A stretch of DNA of 64,000 bases from Closterium sp. NIES-65 (GCA_948144175.1 CANXME010001453.1:2294001-2358000), one strand, 5' to 3'; numbered from the stretch's first letter, positions 43,391-54,599 are shown. A program made the numbers and translations. Notes: generated by a model not told the origin, from the letters alone.

Positions 43391-44531
43391 AAGGTGTCCA
43401 TATGGGAGAATGAGAGAGGGGCAGTCCGGTCCGACAGTGAGGGCAGATTCCTGGCTTCCGCACATCCGCACTTCGAAACTTCCAAATATTTTTTTTCCGA
43501 ACCGACTTCCGATTCGACTTTGGGTTTCCCGATTCGGGAACCCACGGTGGTCGCATCGCAAGTGCATCCAACGAAGGGTAACCGAAATCACTTTCACCCC
43601 CTACAATGACTCGGGTTGGGAACGCGCGACCAGTTGGGGTCGCCTGTCAATTGACTCAATTTTCCCACAGAATTGACGTCAGACAGCTTCGCTAAATGCA
43701 CGCACGTGGAACACTCTGGACTCACACAAATCGACATTGGTGGCTCACTGTTCGTGAAGGCGCGATTTGAAGTCGCGCGATTTCGGTCAAGCAACAGGTG
43801 ACCAATGAACAGCAGGGCGTGGGTGACGAGATGTGGTAGCTCTCGTCAACTCAGACCTCCGAAATCGCGTGGGAAATGTGGTCATTGACACGAGGTGCAG
43901 TATTATGCCTCGAGTCATCCCACATGTTCGGAAGGCCCAAACACCGGATGTCCCGAAGCCAGGAATCCGCCCTGAGGGCATGAAGAGGATGATATGGAAC
44001 TTGGGGTGTGGCAGGGGACAGGGAAGTGGCATATGAGAGAAGAGACGGGCTAGATGGACAGGGAAAAGGGAGATGTCAGTATGGGAAAGTTGCATCCTGA
44101 GAGCATGGGAAAAATCAGATGGTAGGGGGAAAGGAAGGTGTCACATGGGGTGATTCATCTGCATTAGAGCATGGTGATTGGATGGGAAAAGGGAATAGGA
44201 GGCGCTGATAGGGGAGGAGGAGGGAGGCAATCCAATCGAATTATGCGATCATGAAGAGAAGGGAATCAAGTTGTAGTTGCTGCTGTGACAAAACGAAAGG
44301 GAAGGGGGGAGGGAGAGGGATAGGGAGGGGTGACGCGCCATCGCGAGGCGCCATTTTTACGAGGTGCCATTCTCCAAGACTCAAGACCTCACACGCACCA
44401 TCATGAGAGACCACGAGTGCGTCACGTCGCCTCGCGGTTTAGGGCAACGTGTAACGAAATGTGCGAGCACGTGCATGACGCACGCGGTACGGAGTGGTGG
44501 GCCAAAATCAAAGAGCGCGCGACTGACTCAC
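43391..44531. other. host-type DNA left of the candidate exon
   Basis: Mixed-composition DNA with no recognised coding region. Dispersed words such as GCGCCATCGCGAGGCGCCAT (near 44335) and CACCATCATGAGAGACCACG (near 44397) echo sequences near 36733 and 37338. If the candidate exon at 44532 is real, this is its first intron or beyond. Confidence 0.45.
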
Positions 44532-44615
44532 CGCCATTCGCTTCTGGTTTTCCTGAATCTGCTGCTTCCGCGCAGCTTCGTACTCCGACTGCGCGGGTGG
44601 AATCTCCGGCGCCAT
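44532..44615 (-). CDS. candidate first coding exon of a host gene (28 codons)
   Basis: The minus-strand ATG at 44613-44615 opens MAPEIPPAQSEYEAARKQQI and continues QENQKRMA, then meets GTGAGT, a consensus 5' splice donor, in phase 0. The unspliced frame would stop after only seven more codons. The phrase YEAARKQQIQENQKRM resembles the N-terminus of some plant B3-domain proteins (YEEARKxRxxENKKRM). That resemblance is from memory and weak. Later exons, which should lie leftward, were not found. The start context has G at +4. Element G is inserted about 0.6 kb upstream of the ATG. Confidence 0.35.
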
Positions 44616-45212
44616 TTGCGGACAGAGAGTGTACCTGGTAACCAATTCGTGAATGCTCGCCTCTCGGTCGCACTCTCGCGACCTTTTCGCGCTAATTTTC
44701 GAATGTTGATGCTGAATGAATACAGCCCAGTTGCTTTTGTATCGGGAGCTGGTCACTACACACGCCTCAAAGCCCGTAGCGATCATTCACATAACTTCAA
44801 ACTTAAGATAAATGTACACTACCCCTGCGTTTAACATTCTGCTTCATTCTAAGGCTCATACTGTTATGAGTTGTAAATGAGACGAATGCGCAGAATGCAA
44901 TAACGAGTAAGTGAATACAACGTCTGTCGAAATAATGAGCCGTAGCACTAATATAGCAGAAGCTAGCTAGGCCGAGGCCGCGGGATCGCGCAAGGTCGGG
45001 CGCAAGTTTGGGGTTGGGAAACCCGAAGGCGACGCAAGAGATGTTCGGAAGGCAAGGTCGTCGGATCGAGGCTGAACTCCAAACGTTGGAGTTGTACGCG
45101 CATAAGATGCCTCAGAAAGGAATTAGGGAAAATTCCTTACACATACCGCCACGGGCATCCAGTGGTTTCCGGCAAAACGATTTGCCAATTATATATATCA
45201 CCTAGTCCCAAA
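44616..45212. other. possible upstream region of the candidate exon
   Basis: No repeats or coding sequence recognised. A short AT-rich tract near 45188-45200 precedes the LTR of element G. Confidence 0.4.
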
Positions 45213-45787
45213 TGTTACGATATGACATTTTTTGAAAGTGTGAAACACTTTCTAAAAATAAAGATTGTGAAAGCGCAGCTGACTGTAGTGAAGCAAGGCA
45301 ACTGCGAATGCCTCTTCCCGAGTACATAACGAGGGTTGGAGGCCATTTGGCCTCCACCCACGTCTTCATTTCGCAACTTTTCAGTTCTGCTTCCCCCCCC
45401 GCCCACCCCTAGTTGATGTTTATGTAATGTGTAAGTTGGACGAGAATGTTGCAATTACCCAATTAAAATGAAGCACGTTGCCTTGCAATAATAAAAAAGC
45501 AAGCTTTCTCAATAAGAAGTTTTATGAGAAGGCATTCCTGTATGGTGCAGGAGCCGACTCTACCGAGTACGAAGTCGAGGAGTCAGAAGAGTTGAAGCGT
45601 CACGGCAACCACCTGACCAAGACCGATGCAGGCAGAAACATTTGAAGTGGAAAGAGCGGGAACAAGTTCAAAACGGGTTCCCGCATCGCACGGTTTGAAA
45701 TTGCTGTAACAAAGCAATGAACCCCTTAGAGTATATGGCTAGCCTAGGTCTTTTCATATTCCCCTGTATTCTTATATAAACCCGATG

Positions 45788-45897
45788 TGTCAAATGTTGT
45801 AGCCTGTAGTGAGGTTTGTCTTAGGGGGTACAGAAGTTAGGGTTTGTCATATGTACCCCAACCAACATCAATGCAACATCCATTCCTCATTCTGACA
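45788..45897 (+). repeat. 5' LTR of copia E
   Basis: 110 bp, TGTCAAATG...TTCTGACA, identical by eye to 54109-54218. Confidence 0.95.
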
Positions 45898-46672
45898 TGG
45901 TATCAGCTAGGTTAGGATCATGTGGGATCCCGTTCCTCCGTTCTCCGTTCGTACCTCCCGAGCCTGATCCTACCTCTCGTTCGTACCAGTTTAGTTGTTA
46001 CCGCGCCTAGTACCGAGCCTAGCATCATCTCCCCCGTCGCGTCGCGCCCGTTCCCCCCCGTCGCGTCGCGCCCGTTCCCCCCGTCGCGTCGCGCCCGTTC
46101 CCCCCGTCGCGTCGCGCCTGTTCCCCCCGTCGCGTCGCGCCCGCCTGTTCCCCCCCTGTCCCGTCGCGTCGCCCTGCCCTGTCCCGTCGCCCTGTCCCGT
46201 CGCGTCGCCCTGTCCCGTACCGTCGCCCTGTCCCGTCGCGTCGCCCTGTCCCGTCCCGTCGCGTCGCCCTGTCCCGTCGCGTCGCCCTGTCCCGTCCCGT
46301 CCCGTCCCGTCCCGTCGCCCTGTCCCGTCGCGTCGCCCTACCCCGTCGCGTCGCCCTGCCCTGTCCCGTCGCCCTGCTCCGTCGCGCCGCCCTGCCCCGT
46401 CGCGTCGCCCTGTCCTGTCGCGTCGCCCTGCCCCGTCGCGTCGCTCCCGCCCTTTCTCCCGTCGCGTCGCCCTCCCTAGGCCCTAGCCCGTCGCCCTCCC
46501 TAGGCCCTGGCCCGTCGCCCTCCCTAGGCTCTGGCCCGTCGCCCTACCCTAGGCCCTGGCCCGTTGCCCTACCCTACGTTTTGGCCCGTCGCCCTAGCCC
46601 GCTCTTCCGCTGCGACTGAGTCCTCTTCCCCCCCGGTTGTTACTCGCCTGTTCGTTCGCGTTGCTTCTCACT
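45898..46672 (+). repeat. C-rich tandem leader of copia E
   Basis: After the primer site, about 0.6 kb of CGTCGCGTCGCCCTGTCC-type units (46020-46480), then CCCTAGGCCCTGGCCCGTCG units (46480-46580). Strongly C-rich in the sense strand. The open frame through it (Pro/Val/Ala/Ser repeats) has no recognisable function and I do not call it. Confidence 0.8.
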
Positions 46673-46891
46673 ATGGCGACTCCGCGAGTTCTTCGTTTCG
46701 ACGCTGATGGTAGACCCCTTGACTTTTCCGTCTGGCTTCTTTGCGCTCGTCGTCTGTTAGAGAGTCAGGTCCAGGGGGGCGAGACCCTCTGGTCACACGC
46801 TACTGGTGACCTCCCCGAGCCCCCCGAGCCTACCGCTTTAGGCCCTGCTCCTGACGACGCTGCTACGGCTCGCTTTGCCCGTCAGCGCGCT

Positions 46892-48035
46892 TGTCAAATT
46901 ATATGATTTATATAATTTAGGTTTAGGTTTTGTAGGGGTGTTTCTTAGGGGGTACAACTTTTCTCTCGTCACTTTTGTACCCCATGCCCCAAACTAGTCG
47001 ACGATCATTCCTCTCTCACCTTGACATGGTATAGAGCAGGAAGGTTCCTAGGAAGGGCCCACCACGTTTAAGAATTTTTTTTCTGCCCGGAGCGCGCTTT
47101 GCGTTTCCCCTAGTCGCGCCACGGGCGCTTTCTCCTCGACGGCCAGTTGCGGCCGTTTCTTTCTTCGTTTTTCCCGGCCCCTTTGTTGGCCCCGCGCGAC
47201 TCTCTCACGGCCTCCCCCCCCCCCTCCCTTTTTTTTTTCCACGGCCGTGTCGTGACTCTGTCGCGCCTTTTGCGGCGTCGCTGCCGCCCGGCCGCGGCCT
47301 CGTCGCCGCCGATTCGCGGCCTTGTTGCCGCCGGTTTGCGGCCTGGTCGCCACTGCAGCTGCAGTAGCAGCAGCCGCCGCGCCATCTGCAGCAGCCGCCG
47401 CTGCATCTCCAGCAGCAGCCGCAGCCACACCTTCTGCAGCGGCCGCCGCGTCATTTCCTGCAGCATCAACGGCCGCATTGTCTGCAGCAGCCGCCGCTGC
47501 ATTTTCAGCAGCAGCAACTGCCGCTTCTTCTGCAGCAACTGCCGCTGCATTTCGAGCAGCAGCAACTACTGCACCCTCTTCACCGGCAACTGCCGCATCT
47601 TCAGCAGCAGCCGCCGCTGCATCTACAACAGCAGCAGCTGCTGCATCTTCTCCAGCGGCTCCTTTCGCATCTTCAGCAGCAGCCGCCGCAGCATCTCCTG
47701 CAGCAGCAGCTGCCGCATCTTCATCAGCAGCCGCCGCAGCATCTACTGCAGCAGCAGCTGCCGCATCTTCATCAGCAGCCGCCGCAGCATCTACTGCAGC
47801 AGCAGCTGCCGCATCTTCAGCAGCAGCCGCCGCAGCATCTACTGCAGCAGCAGCTGCCGCATCTTCAGCAGCAGCCGCCGCAGCATCTCCTGCAGCAGCA
47901 GCTGCCGCACCTTCTGCAGCAGCAGCCGCCGCCACCTCCTGCAGCGACAACTGCCGCATCTACTGTAGCAGCAGCCGCCGCCACATCCTACAGCGGCAAC
48001 TGCCGCATCTTCACCAGCAGCCGCCGCCACATCCT
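46892..48035 (+). mobile_element. insertion N in copia E: LTR plus leader scrap flanked by a 38-bp duplication
   Basis: A 135-bp LTR of another copia (46892-47026, TGTCAAATT...TTGACA), its primer site TGGTATAGAGCAGG (47027-47040), and a leader made of GCAGCAGCCGCCGCTGCATC units (about 47350-48030). No gag, pol or second LTR is present. Copia E sequence of 38 bp (ending GTCAGCGCGCT) occurs exactly on both sides: 46854-46891 and 48036-48073. A normal integration would leave 5 bp, so this looks like capture of a fragment with a long target duplication. Confidence 0.88.
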
Positions 48036-48049
48036 ACGACGCTGCTACG

Positions 48050-49779
48050 GCTCGCTTTGCCCGTCAGCGCGCTGACCGGACGGCTTGGACGTCGCGTGAC
48101 GCTGCGGCCTGCATCGCACTCAGCAGCCTCCTCCCTGAGTCCGAGGAGGTCCACTTTACTCAGGTTCGCACCGCTGCTGCGTACCTCACTGCGATTAAGG
48201 CCCGCTACTCTACTCCCGCTACTGTCTCTCTCGGCCGTCTTTTCCTCCCGTTCCTGTTTCCTGATCTTGCCTCGTTTGAGCGCTCTGCTGACTTGATCGC
48301 TCACCTCCGCTCGCTCGACGCTAGTTACCGCGCTGCTTGCACTGAGGCACAGCTTGCACTGCTTCCTCCCCCCATGGCGATTACTGTCTATTTCATCGCC
48401 ACTAGCCTCCCTGACCGCCTTGCCTCCGTTCGTGACGCGCTTCTGCTGAAGCACCCTAGTGAGCTGACTATCGAGGTCCTTGAGTCTGCACTCAAGGACG
48501 TCGAGAGCAACCTTCGTTCGGTAGCTGCCGCCTCTGGTACTGTGTCCCCCCCACTCTTCCACGGGTGCACAGTCCCGCAGTTACCCACCTTCACTGCCTC
48601 TCTTGCCACTGCCGCTACTGACGCGACTGCGGCTGCTGTTACGACTGCGTCGCGGTCCCGCGGCAAGGGGGGCAAGAAAGGTGGTTCCGGTGGAGGTGGA
48701 GGCGGAGGTAGCGGAGGTAGTGGGGGTGCTGTTGCGACTGGCGGTGGTGGGAGTGCAGCGTCTGGAGAGACCCCTCGTGCAGCGGCTGGTGACTCCACTG
48801 CACCTGCTGGTGGCGGCGACCCTCGAGCTCGTCAGTCGCCTCCTGTACTGCCGGCCCCGCTAGGTGGAGCAGCGGCGTGGTACCAGGCTCAGCGTCAGCA
48901 GCACCTTCAGCAGCAGCAGCAGCCCCTTTCCTCCCAGCAGCCTCAGCAGCAGCAGCGTCAGCAGCTGGCTCCGGGGTCGGGGCTGCGTCAGCCCCAGCGC
49001 GGTGCTGCTTACCCTCCCTGCCCCTACCAGGTTCAGACAGGTCCTCGTCGGGGCCACCCTTGTGGCCGCTTTCACCCCCCTGGTCAGTGCTTTGCTCAGC
49101 TCACTGACACGGTCCGGTTGACCTACGGGGTTGGCGGTCCTGCTCCTGACTGGCTTCCTCTGGTTCAGCGCCACGGCTCCGCTCTGTGGGGCATGTCTGC
49201 TGAGCAGTTAGTTGATCTGATTAGTGCTCCTCATGCTATGTATGCTGTTGTTGACTCTAGTGTTTCTGACTCTGTTTACTCTGGTGTTGTTAGCTTAGGT
49301 GCTAGTCTTGCTCAGTTGCCTGTTGCTAGTGTAGGTACTTGTGTAGACTCTAGACCAGCGACTACCTCAGAGGACGCTTCGCTGTCGTTCACACTGGACT
49401 CTGGAGCCTCCCACTGCTTCTTCCGGGACAGCACGACACTTACACCACTTCCTGCGCCTGTTTCTGTAGCGTTGGCTGATCCCACTACGGGACCAGTCAC
49501 TGCACGTCACACTACCACTTTACCGTGTCCTGCTGCTCCCTCTGGGTCTCTCACTGGGTTTCACGTCCCCTCGTTCTCCCGGAACTTGGTGGGCGTGCGA
49601 CCCCTCGTGAGTCAGCACGTGGGTGTGTGGTTTGAGCCTTCTGGAGAGACTGCGGTGTGTGTTGACGGAGACTCTTACCAGCCTCTTGCTACCTTTACTG
49701 CTGAGCCGGGCTCGGGTCTCTACACTCTTCACACTGGCCCGCGTGCGCCGCAGCAGCAGCCGCAGCAGCAGCAGCAGCC

Positions 49780-49836
<57 letters not shown>

Positions 49837-51000
49837 CCAGCAGCCGCACCAGCAGCCCCCCCTACTGCCACTGCCCCCGGTTCCCCCCCCCGTTCGGGTC
49901 CCCGCGTCTCACCAGGTTGCTACGTCCCCCCAGGTGTCTGTGTCGTGTCTGGTTCCTACGTCTGTTCCAGTCGCTGCGTCGTGCTCCTGCCGGTCGCTTG
50001 CCCACCCCACCGTTCTGTGGCACCACCGGATGGGGCACCCGTCCCTTCCACGTCTGCGCGCTATGTCTAGTCAGCGTCTTGTCCTAGGCCTCCCACGTGT
50101 CTTGCCGTCGCTGCCGCCCTCGCCTGCGCCGCCGTGTCGTCCCTGCGTCGAGGGTAGGCTGCGCGCCACCCCTCACTCCTCCTCCCTTCGTCCGGCCACC
50201 GAGCCTTTTGAGACGCTTCACTTGGACGTCTGGGGCCCAGCCCCTCGTCTAGGCCCTGAGCGTGAGCGTTACTTTCTGGTGGTAGTTGACGACTTCTCCC
50301 GCTACACCACAGTGTTCCCTCTGGCGAAGAAGTCTGAGGTGACTTCTACGCTGATCAGGTGGTTGCTCACCACTGAGGACACTCGTGGTCGTCGTGTCAG
50401 CTGTCTCCACTCCGACCGTGGGGGTGAGTTTCGCTCCGGCATTCTCGCTGGATTCTGTCGCGAGCAGGGCATTCGTCAGTCCTGGACGCTTCCAGAGTCC
50501 CCACAGCAGAATGGGGTTGCTGAGCGCCGCATAGGCCTGGTCATGGAGATCGCCCGCACCTCCCTGACTCACGCCTGTGCCCCCCATTTTCTGTGGCCCT
50601 ACGCGGTCAGGTACGCCGCGCACCAGCTGAACCTCTGGCCACGTGTCTCTCGACCAGAGGTTTCACCGACCAGTCTTTGGACAGGGTCCCCTGGTGTTGC
50701 GTCGCGGTTTCGTGTCTGGGGGTGCTTGGCTCTTGTCCGCGACACCTCCGCGGACAAGCTCTCGCCTCGTGCCGTCCCCTGTGTCTTCCTTGGTTTCCCT
50801 GAGGACTCCTCTGACTTCACCTTTTACCACCCTCCCTCTCACCGGTTCTTTGACTCCTGTGACGTCCGTTTCGAGGAGTCCACTCCGTACTACGTCAGGT
50901 ACCCCAGTCGAGGTCTCCCGGTTCCTCCTCCCCCCCTCTTCCTGACTGCCGTTCCCCCTCCTGCTCCCCCGGTACAGCCTCCCCCCCCTGGTCCAGCCCC
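48050..51000 (+). pseudogene. gag, protease and integrase parts of copia E
   Basis: In order: capsid-like gag end (RYSTPATVSLGRLFLPFLF), a basic Gly-rich patch (SRGKGGKKGGSGGGG), a Gln-rich tract, and the knuckle CPYQVQTG...PCGRFHPPGQC. Protease DSGASHCFFRDS follows. A poly-Gln run is encoded at about 49750-49860, then LWHHRMGHPSLPRLR, and integrase with HSDRGGEFRSG (about 50408-50438) and SPQQNGVAERRIGLV. By family the products package RNA, process the polyprotein and integrate DNA. Part of a nearly whole but broken element. Confidence 0.85.
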
Positions 51001-52299
51001 GTCGGGTGTGTCCCAGGCTACCCCTCCTCCTTCGGTAGCCCCTCCGGTACAGCCTCCCTCCCCACAGTCCTCCTCGCAGCGTGCCGCTGGTGCTAGCTCT
51101 CGAGAGGTTGGTGCGGCGCCTGTTCCTGTACCGGTTTCTGGTTCTGGGGGTGCTGGAGTTGGAGCTGGAGTTAGAGCTGGAGTTGGCACTGGAGTTTCTG
51201 GTTCTGGGGGTGCTGGAGTTGGAGCTGGAGTTTCAGGTTCTGGAGTTGGAGCTGACCCGGTGGGTGCAGAGGACTCTTGTCGTCCGGGAGCTGGTGCTGG
51301 CCGCGCGGACACTGGGGGTGCTGCGTCTGGGGGTGAGGGTGCGCCTCCTTCGGGTTCAGGTGAGCCGGGTTCTGGAGCTGGTGTTAGTGCTGCCTCTGGG
51401 GGTGGTGCGCCTAGTTCTTCTGAGGTGGACTCTGGAGCTGCCGCTGCTTCGGACACTACTCCACCCCCCCACCCCTACCCGACTAGGCACCAGACTCGTG
51501 TTCGCCGTGCCCGTGACGAGCAGCTGGCGTTGGAGAGAGAGGAGAGGGAGTTACAGCGGCTGGAGGAGCAGCAGCAGCAGCTGGAGCCGCAGGAGCAGCA
51601 GCAGCAGCAGCAGCAGCAGCTGGACCCGCAGGAGCAGCAGTCCCAGCAGCAGCCGCGTCCGCAGCAGCAGCAGTCGCAGCCGCAGCAGCAGCAGCCACTT
51701 CCTCCTCCTGTCTCGGGTCTTCGGATCCTTGGTCTCCCCTCCCCTTCTCCTCCCTCCTCTGCCTCTCCTCCTGTCTACGGTCCCACGTTTCCTCCTCCTG
51801 ACTCCTCCCCCGCTGTTTTCCCCAGTTCTCCGCCTTTGTCCTCTCCTCCTCCGTCTCGTTCTTGGGCTACTCGTCGCTCCCCTCGTGCTCGTCCCTGGTC
51901 TCCTGTTCCCTTCACTGACCTTCGTACTGCCTTCCTTCTTTCTAGTCCACCTCGTCCGTCTTAGTCTGTGCTTCCGTCTCCTCCTGAGTCGGCCCTCATT
52001 GTGTCGCTCCCTACTCCTGTCACTGACTACTACCGCACGTACCGTCCTGTTCTCTCTCGTGTTCTCGCCTCTCTTGTTACTCACCCTCGTGCCTCTGTGT
52101 CCTCTGTGTCCGCTCTTACTGCCGCAGTTACTGACTTTGCCTCTACCCGCCGCCTTGACTACGCCACCACGCTTGTGGCTGCTCCTCCTACCAGTCCTCT
52201 GGCCGTCGGGGGTGTGTCTGCCCTTGGCTGTGACGCCCTAGAGGACAGGCAGTTTGAGCTAGAGTTCCTGGCGGCCGCTTCCCCTCATCTCTGTGCCAT

Positions 52300-53890
52300 G
52301 CTCCTCGCCCCTGAGGGTGACCCCGACGCCCTTGACATTCCGACTCCTCGCACTTACGCTGAGGCAGTGTCAGGGCCTTGGGCCTCTCAGTGGAGAGCTG
52401 CCATGGACGCAGAGATGGCCTCCTACAGATCCACAGGCACCTACGTCGATGAGGTTCCCCCCCCTGGGGCGAACGTAGTCGACGGCATGTGGATCTACAG
52501 GGTGAAGCGGCCACCGGGATCTCCCCCGGTCTTCAAGGCGCGCTACGTGGCTAGAGGTTTCAGTCAGCGCGAGGGAGTTGACTTCTTTCAGACCTTCGCA
52601 CCTACCCCGAAGATGACCACTCTTCGGGTGTTACTACACGTAGCAGCACAGAGAGACTACAAGTTACACTCTCTCGACTTCTCCACTGCTTTCCTTCAGG
52701 GCAGCCTACACGAGGAGGTCTGGTTGCGTCGTCCCTCGGCCTTCACTGGCACCTTCCCTCCTGGGACCCAGTGGAGGCTGAGGCGACCTGTTTACGGTCT
52801 TCGCCAGGCCCCTCGTGAGTGGCACGACACTCTGCGTTCTACCCTCTCTGACCTTGGGTTCCAGCCGTCTTCTGCCGACCCGTCGCTGTTCGTTCGTCGT
52901 GGCTCCACACCGTTCTTTGTTTTGGTCTACGTCGACGACCTCGTTTTCGCCACTTCGGACAGGGTTGCTTTGGCAGACGTGAAGTCCGAACTGCAGAAGA
53001 GACACACGTGCACTGATCTTGGTGAGCTGCGCCACTACCTTGGCCTGCAGATCACCAGGGACAGAGCCGCTCGCACCATTACACTCTCACAGTCACACAT
53101 GGTGCAGCAGGTCCTTCAGCGGTTCGGGCTTCAGCACTCCACCGTACAGCGCACACCTCTGGCTGTTGACCACAGACTCACTGGTCCCTTTCCTGACGAG
53201 CCGTTTGAGCCTAGTGGTCCCTACGCAGAGCTTGTGGGTTGCCTCATGTACCTGATGACTTGTACTCGCCCGGACCTCGCCTTCCCTCTCAGCATCCTTG
53301 CGCGCTTTGTTGCGCCAGGGAGACACCGTCCTGTTCACTGGACGGCAGCTGTGAGGGTGGCGAAGTACCTAGCGACTACATCAGGCGTGGGGCTAGTTCT
53401 TGGAGGGCAGCAGTCTGTCGTACTCACTGGTCACTGTGACTCCTCTTACGCTGACGACGCTGAGACTCACAGGTCTACTCAGGGGTACTGTTTCAGTCTG
53501 GGTTCTGGAGCTGTTTCCTGGCGTTCCACGCGCTCCTCTTCTGTCTCGACCTCTACAGCTGAGGCTGAGATTTACGCTGTTGCCATGGCGGCACAGGAGT
53601 TACGGTGGTTGACCTTCTTGCTCGCCGACCTTGGTGAGCGGCCGAGCTCTGCACCGACCTTGTTTACTGACAACAAGGCGTCGATCCTCCTCTGTCGTGA
53701 GCCGCGACTGGAGAGCAGAGTGAAGCACATTCACGTCAGGTACTTTCTTCTGCGAGAGTTGCAGAGGAGTGGACAGGCTCGCTTCGAGTTTGTAGAGTCC
53801 GAGGCCAACACTGCAGACATCTTCACCAAGGCGCTTCCGCCTTGTGACCACCAGAGGTGTTGTGTGCAGTTAGGCCTTGTTGACACAGGT
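52300..53890 (+). pseudogene. RT and RNase H part of copia E
   Basis: MDAEMASYRSTGTYVDEVPP, FKARYVARGFSQREGVDFF, LDFSTAFLQGSLHEEVWL, VYGLRQAPREWHDTL and LVYVDDLVFATSD define copia RT. RNase H has VSWRSTRSSSVSTSTAEAEI, FTDNKASILL and ANTADIFTKALPPCDHQRC. All key motifs are present. The element as a whole is counted as broken. Confidence 0.88.
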
Positions 53891-53964
53891 TCTAGTCATG
53901 CGTAGACTTGAGTTTATTGCCTGCTTCGTCTGTACACTTACTATATATACTTGTGATCTCTTGG

Positions 53965-54060
53965 ACTGGCCTTGTGGCCACTGTTGCTTGTGCTCAGAGT
54001 GTGTGGTGACGTTGTGATCCACCCTGAGCTTTGTTTTCTTTTGGACTGGTCTTGTGACCG
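53965..54060 (+). other. conserved 3' untranslated block, copia E copy
   Basis: GCCTTGTGGCCACTGTTGCT and GTGTGGTGACGTTGTGATCC, then CACCCTGAGCTT and ACTGGTCTTGTGACC, lie between RNase H and the polypurine tract. Near-identical blocks sit in copia F (about 61725-61825), fragment L (about 30555-30655), and on the minus strand in copia B (about 8525-8625) and copia I (about 15770-15870). Confidence 0.75.
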
Positions 54061-54108
54061 TACTCTTTTTGTTTTTGCTAGACACCCCTCACTTAGGCTA
54101 TGGGGGTG

Positions 54109-54218
54109 TGTCAAATGTTGTAGCCTGTAGTGAGGTTTGTCTTAGGGGGTACAGAAGTTAGGGTTTGTCATATGTACCCCAACCAACATCAATGCAACAT
54201 CCATTCCTCATTCTGACA
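54109..54218 (+). repeat. 3' LTR of copia E
   Basis: 110 bp. CGATG target duplication follows at 54219-54223. Confidence 0.95.
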
Positions 54219-54473
54219 CGATGTATGCATGCTATTATCAACTCAGTCATTTACATTCACTCTGACCTGAGATTCGAACTTCCGCTGCAAACATTACTCT
54301 GCGATCAACCCTGAGCGATCCTTCGCTAAGTCCCACTTGGGATTGTAACATGGTATCAGAGCTACTCAGGGATTCTTCGCAACTTCACTTCCGTGAAATT
54401 TGCCGAACCAAGATCAGGCGAGCGGCAGACGCTCCCAGACCAAGATGGCCAGAGGATCCGGAGGCCAAGCAAA

Positions 54474-54599
54474 TGTCAGGCATATATGCTATAGTCTGTG
54501 TAGGCTGTAGTGGGGCAGTTCATATGGGGTACAACACTTTAGGGTTTACCACTTGTACTCCTCATTCTGCTCAATGCAATCATCCCTCGTTTCTTATCA
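54474..54599 (+). repeat. 5' LTR of copia F
   Basis: 126 bp, TGTCAGGCAT...TTATCA. GCAAA precedes it. Confidence 0.93.

Larger units (their letters stand above)
45788..54218 (+). mobile_element. Copia E, very young Ty1/copia element inside the LTR of copia G
   Basis: An 8.43-kb plus-strand element. LTRs of 110 bp (45788-45897 and 54109-54218) are identical by eye. The target duplication CGATG is exact (45783-45787, 54219-54223). The primer site TGGTATCAGC starts at 45898 and the polypurine tract ATGGGGGTG at 54100. Layout: C-rich leader (45898-46672), gag from ATG 46673, insertion N (46892-48035), remaining gag, zinc knuckle (about 49018-49095), protease (LDSGASHCFF near 49391), integrase (50010-50900), linker, poly-Gln tract, RT (YVDD at about 52928-52940), RNase H to about 53880, conserved 3' block. 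Nearly whole, with about one or two breaks besides insertion N. Confidence 0.93.

Noticed and set aside
43326-43676. 116-codon plus-strand frame (MLIMGRMERYLPGG start)
   Set aside because: Overlaps the degenerate repeat family. Equally long frames lie on the other strand. No recognisable domain or splice pattern.
45922-46486. Pro/Ala/Val-rich frames upstream of gag in copia E
   Set aside because: They coincide with the C-rich tandem leader. Gag has its own ATG at 46673.
47147-48296. Long Ala- or Ser/Cys-rich frames over 47150-48300
   Set aside because: They read through the GCAGCAGCCGCC leader repeat of insertion N. Both strands are open and no domain is seen.
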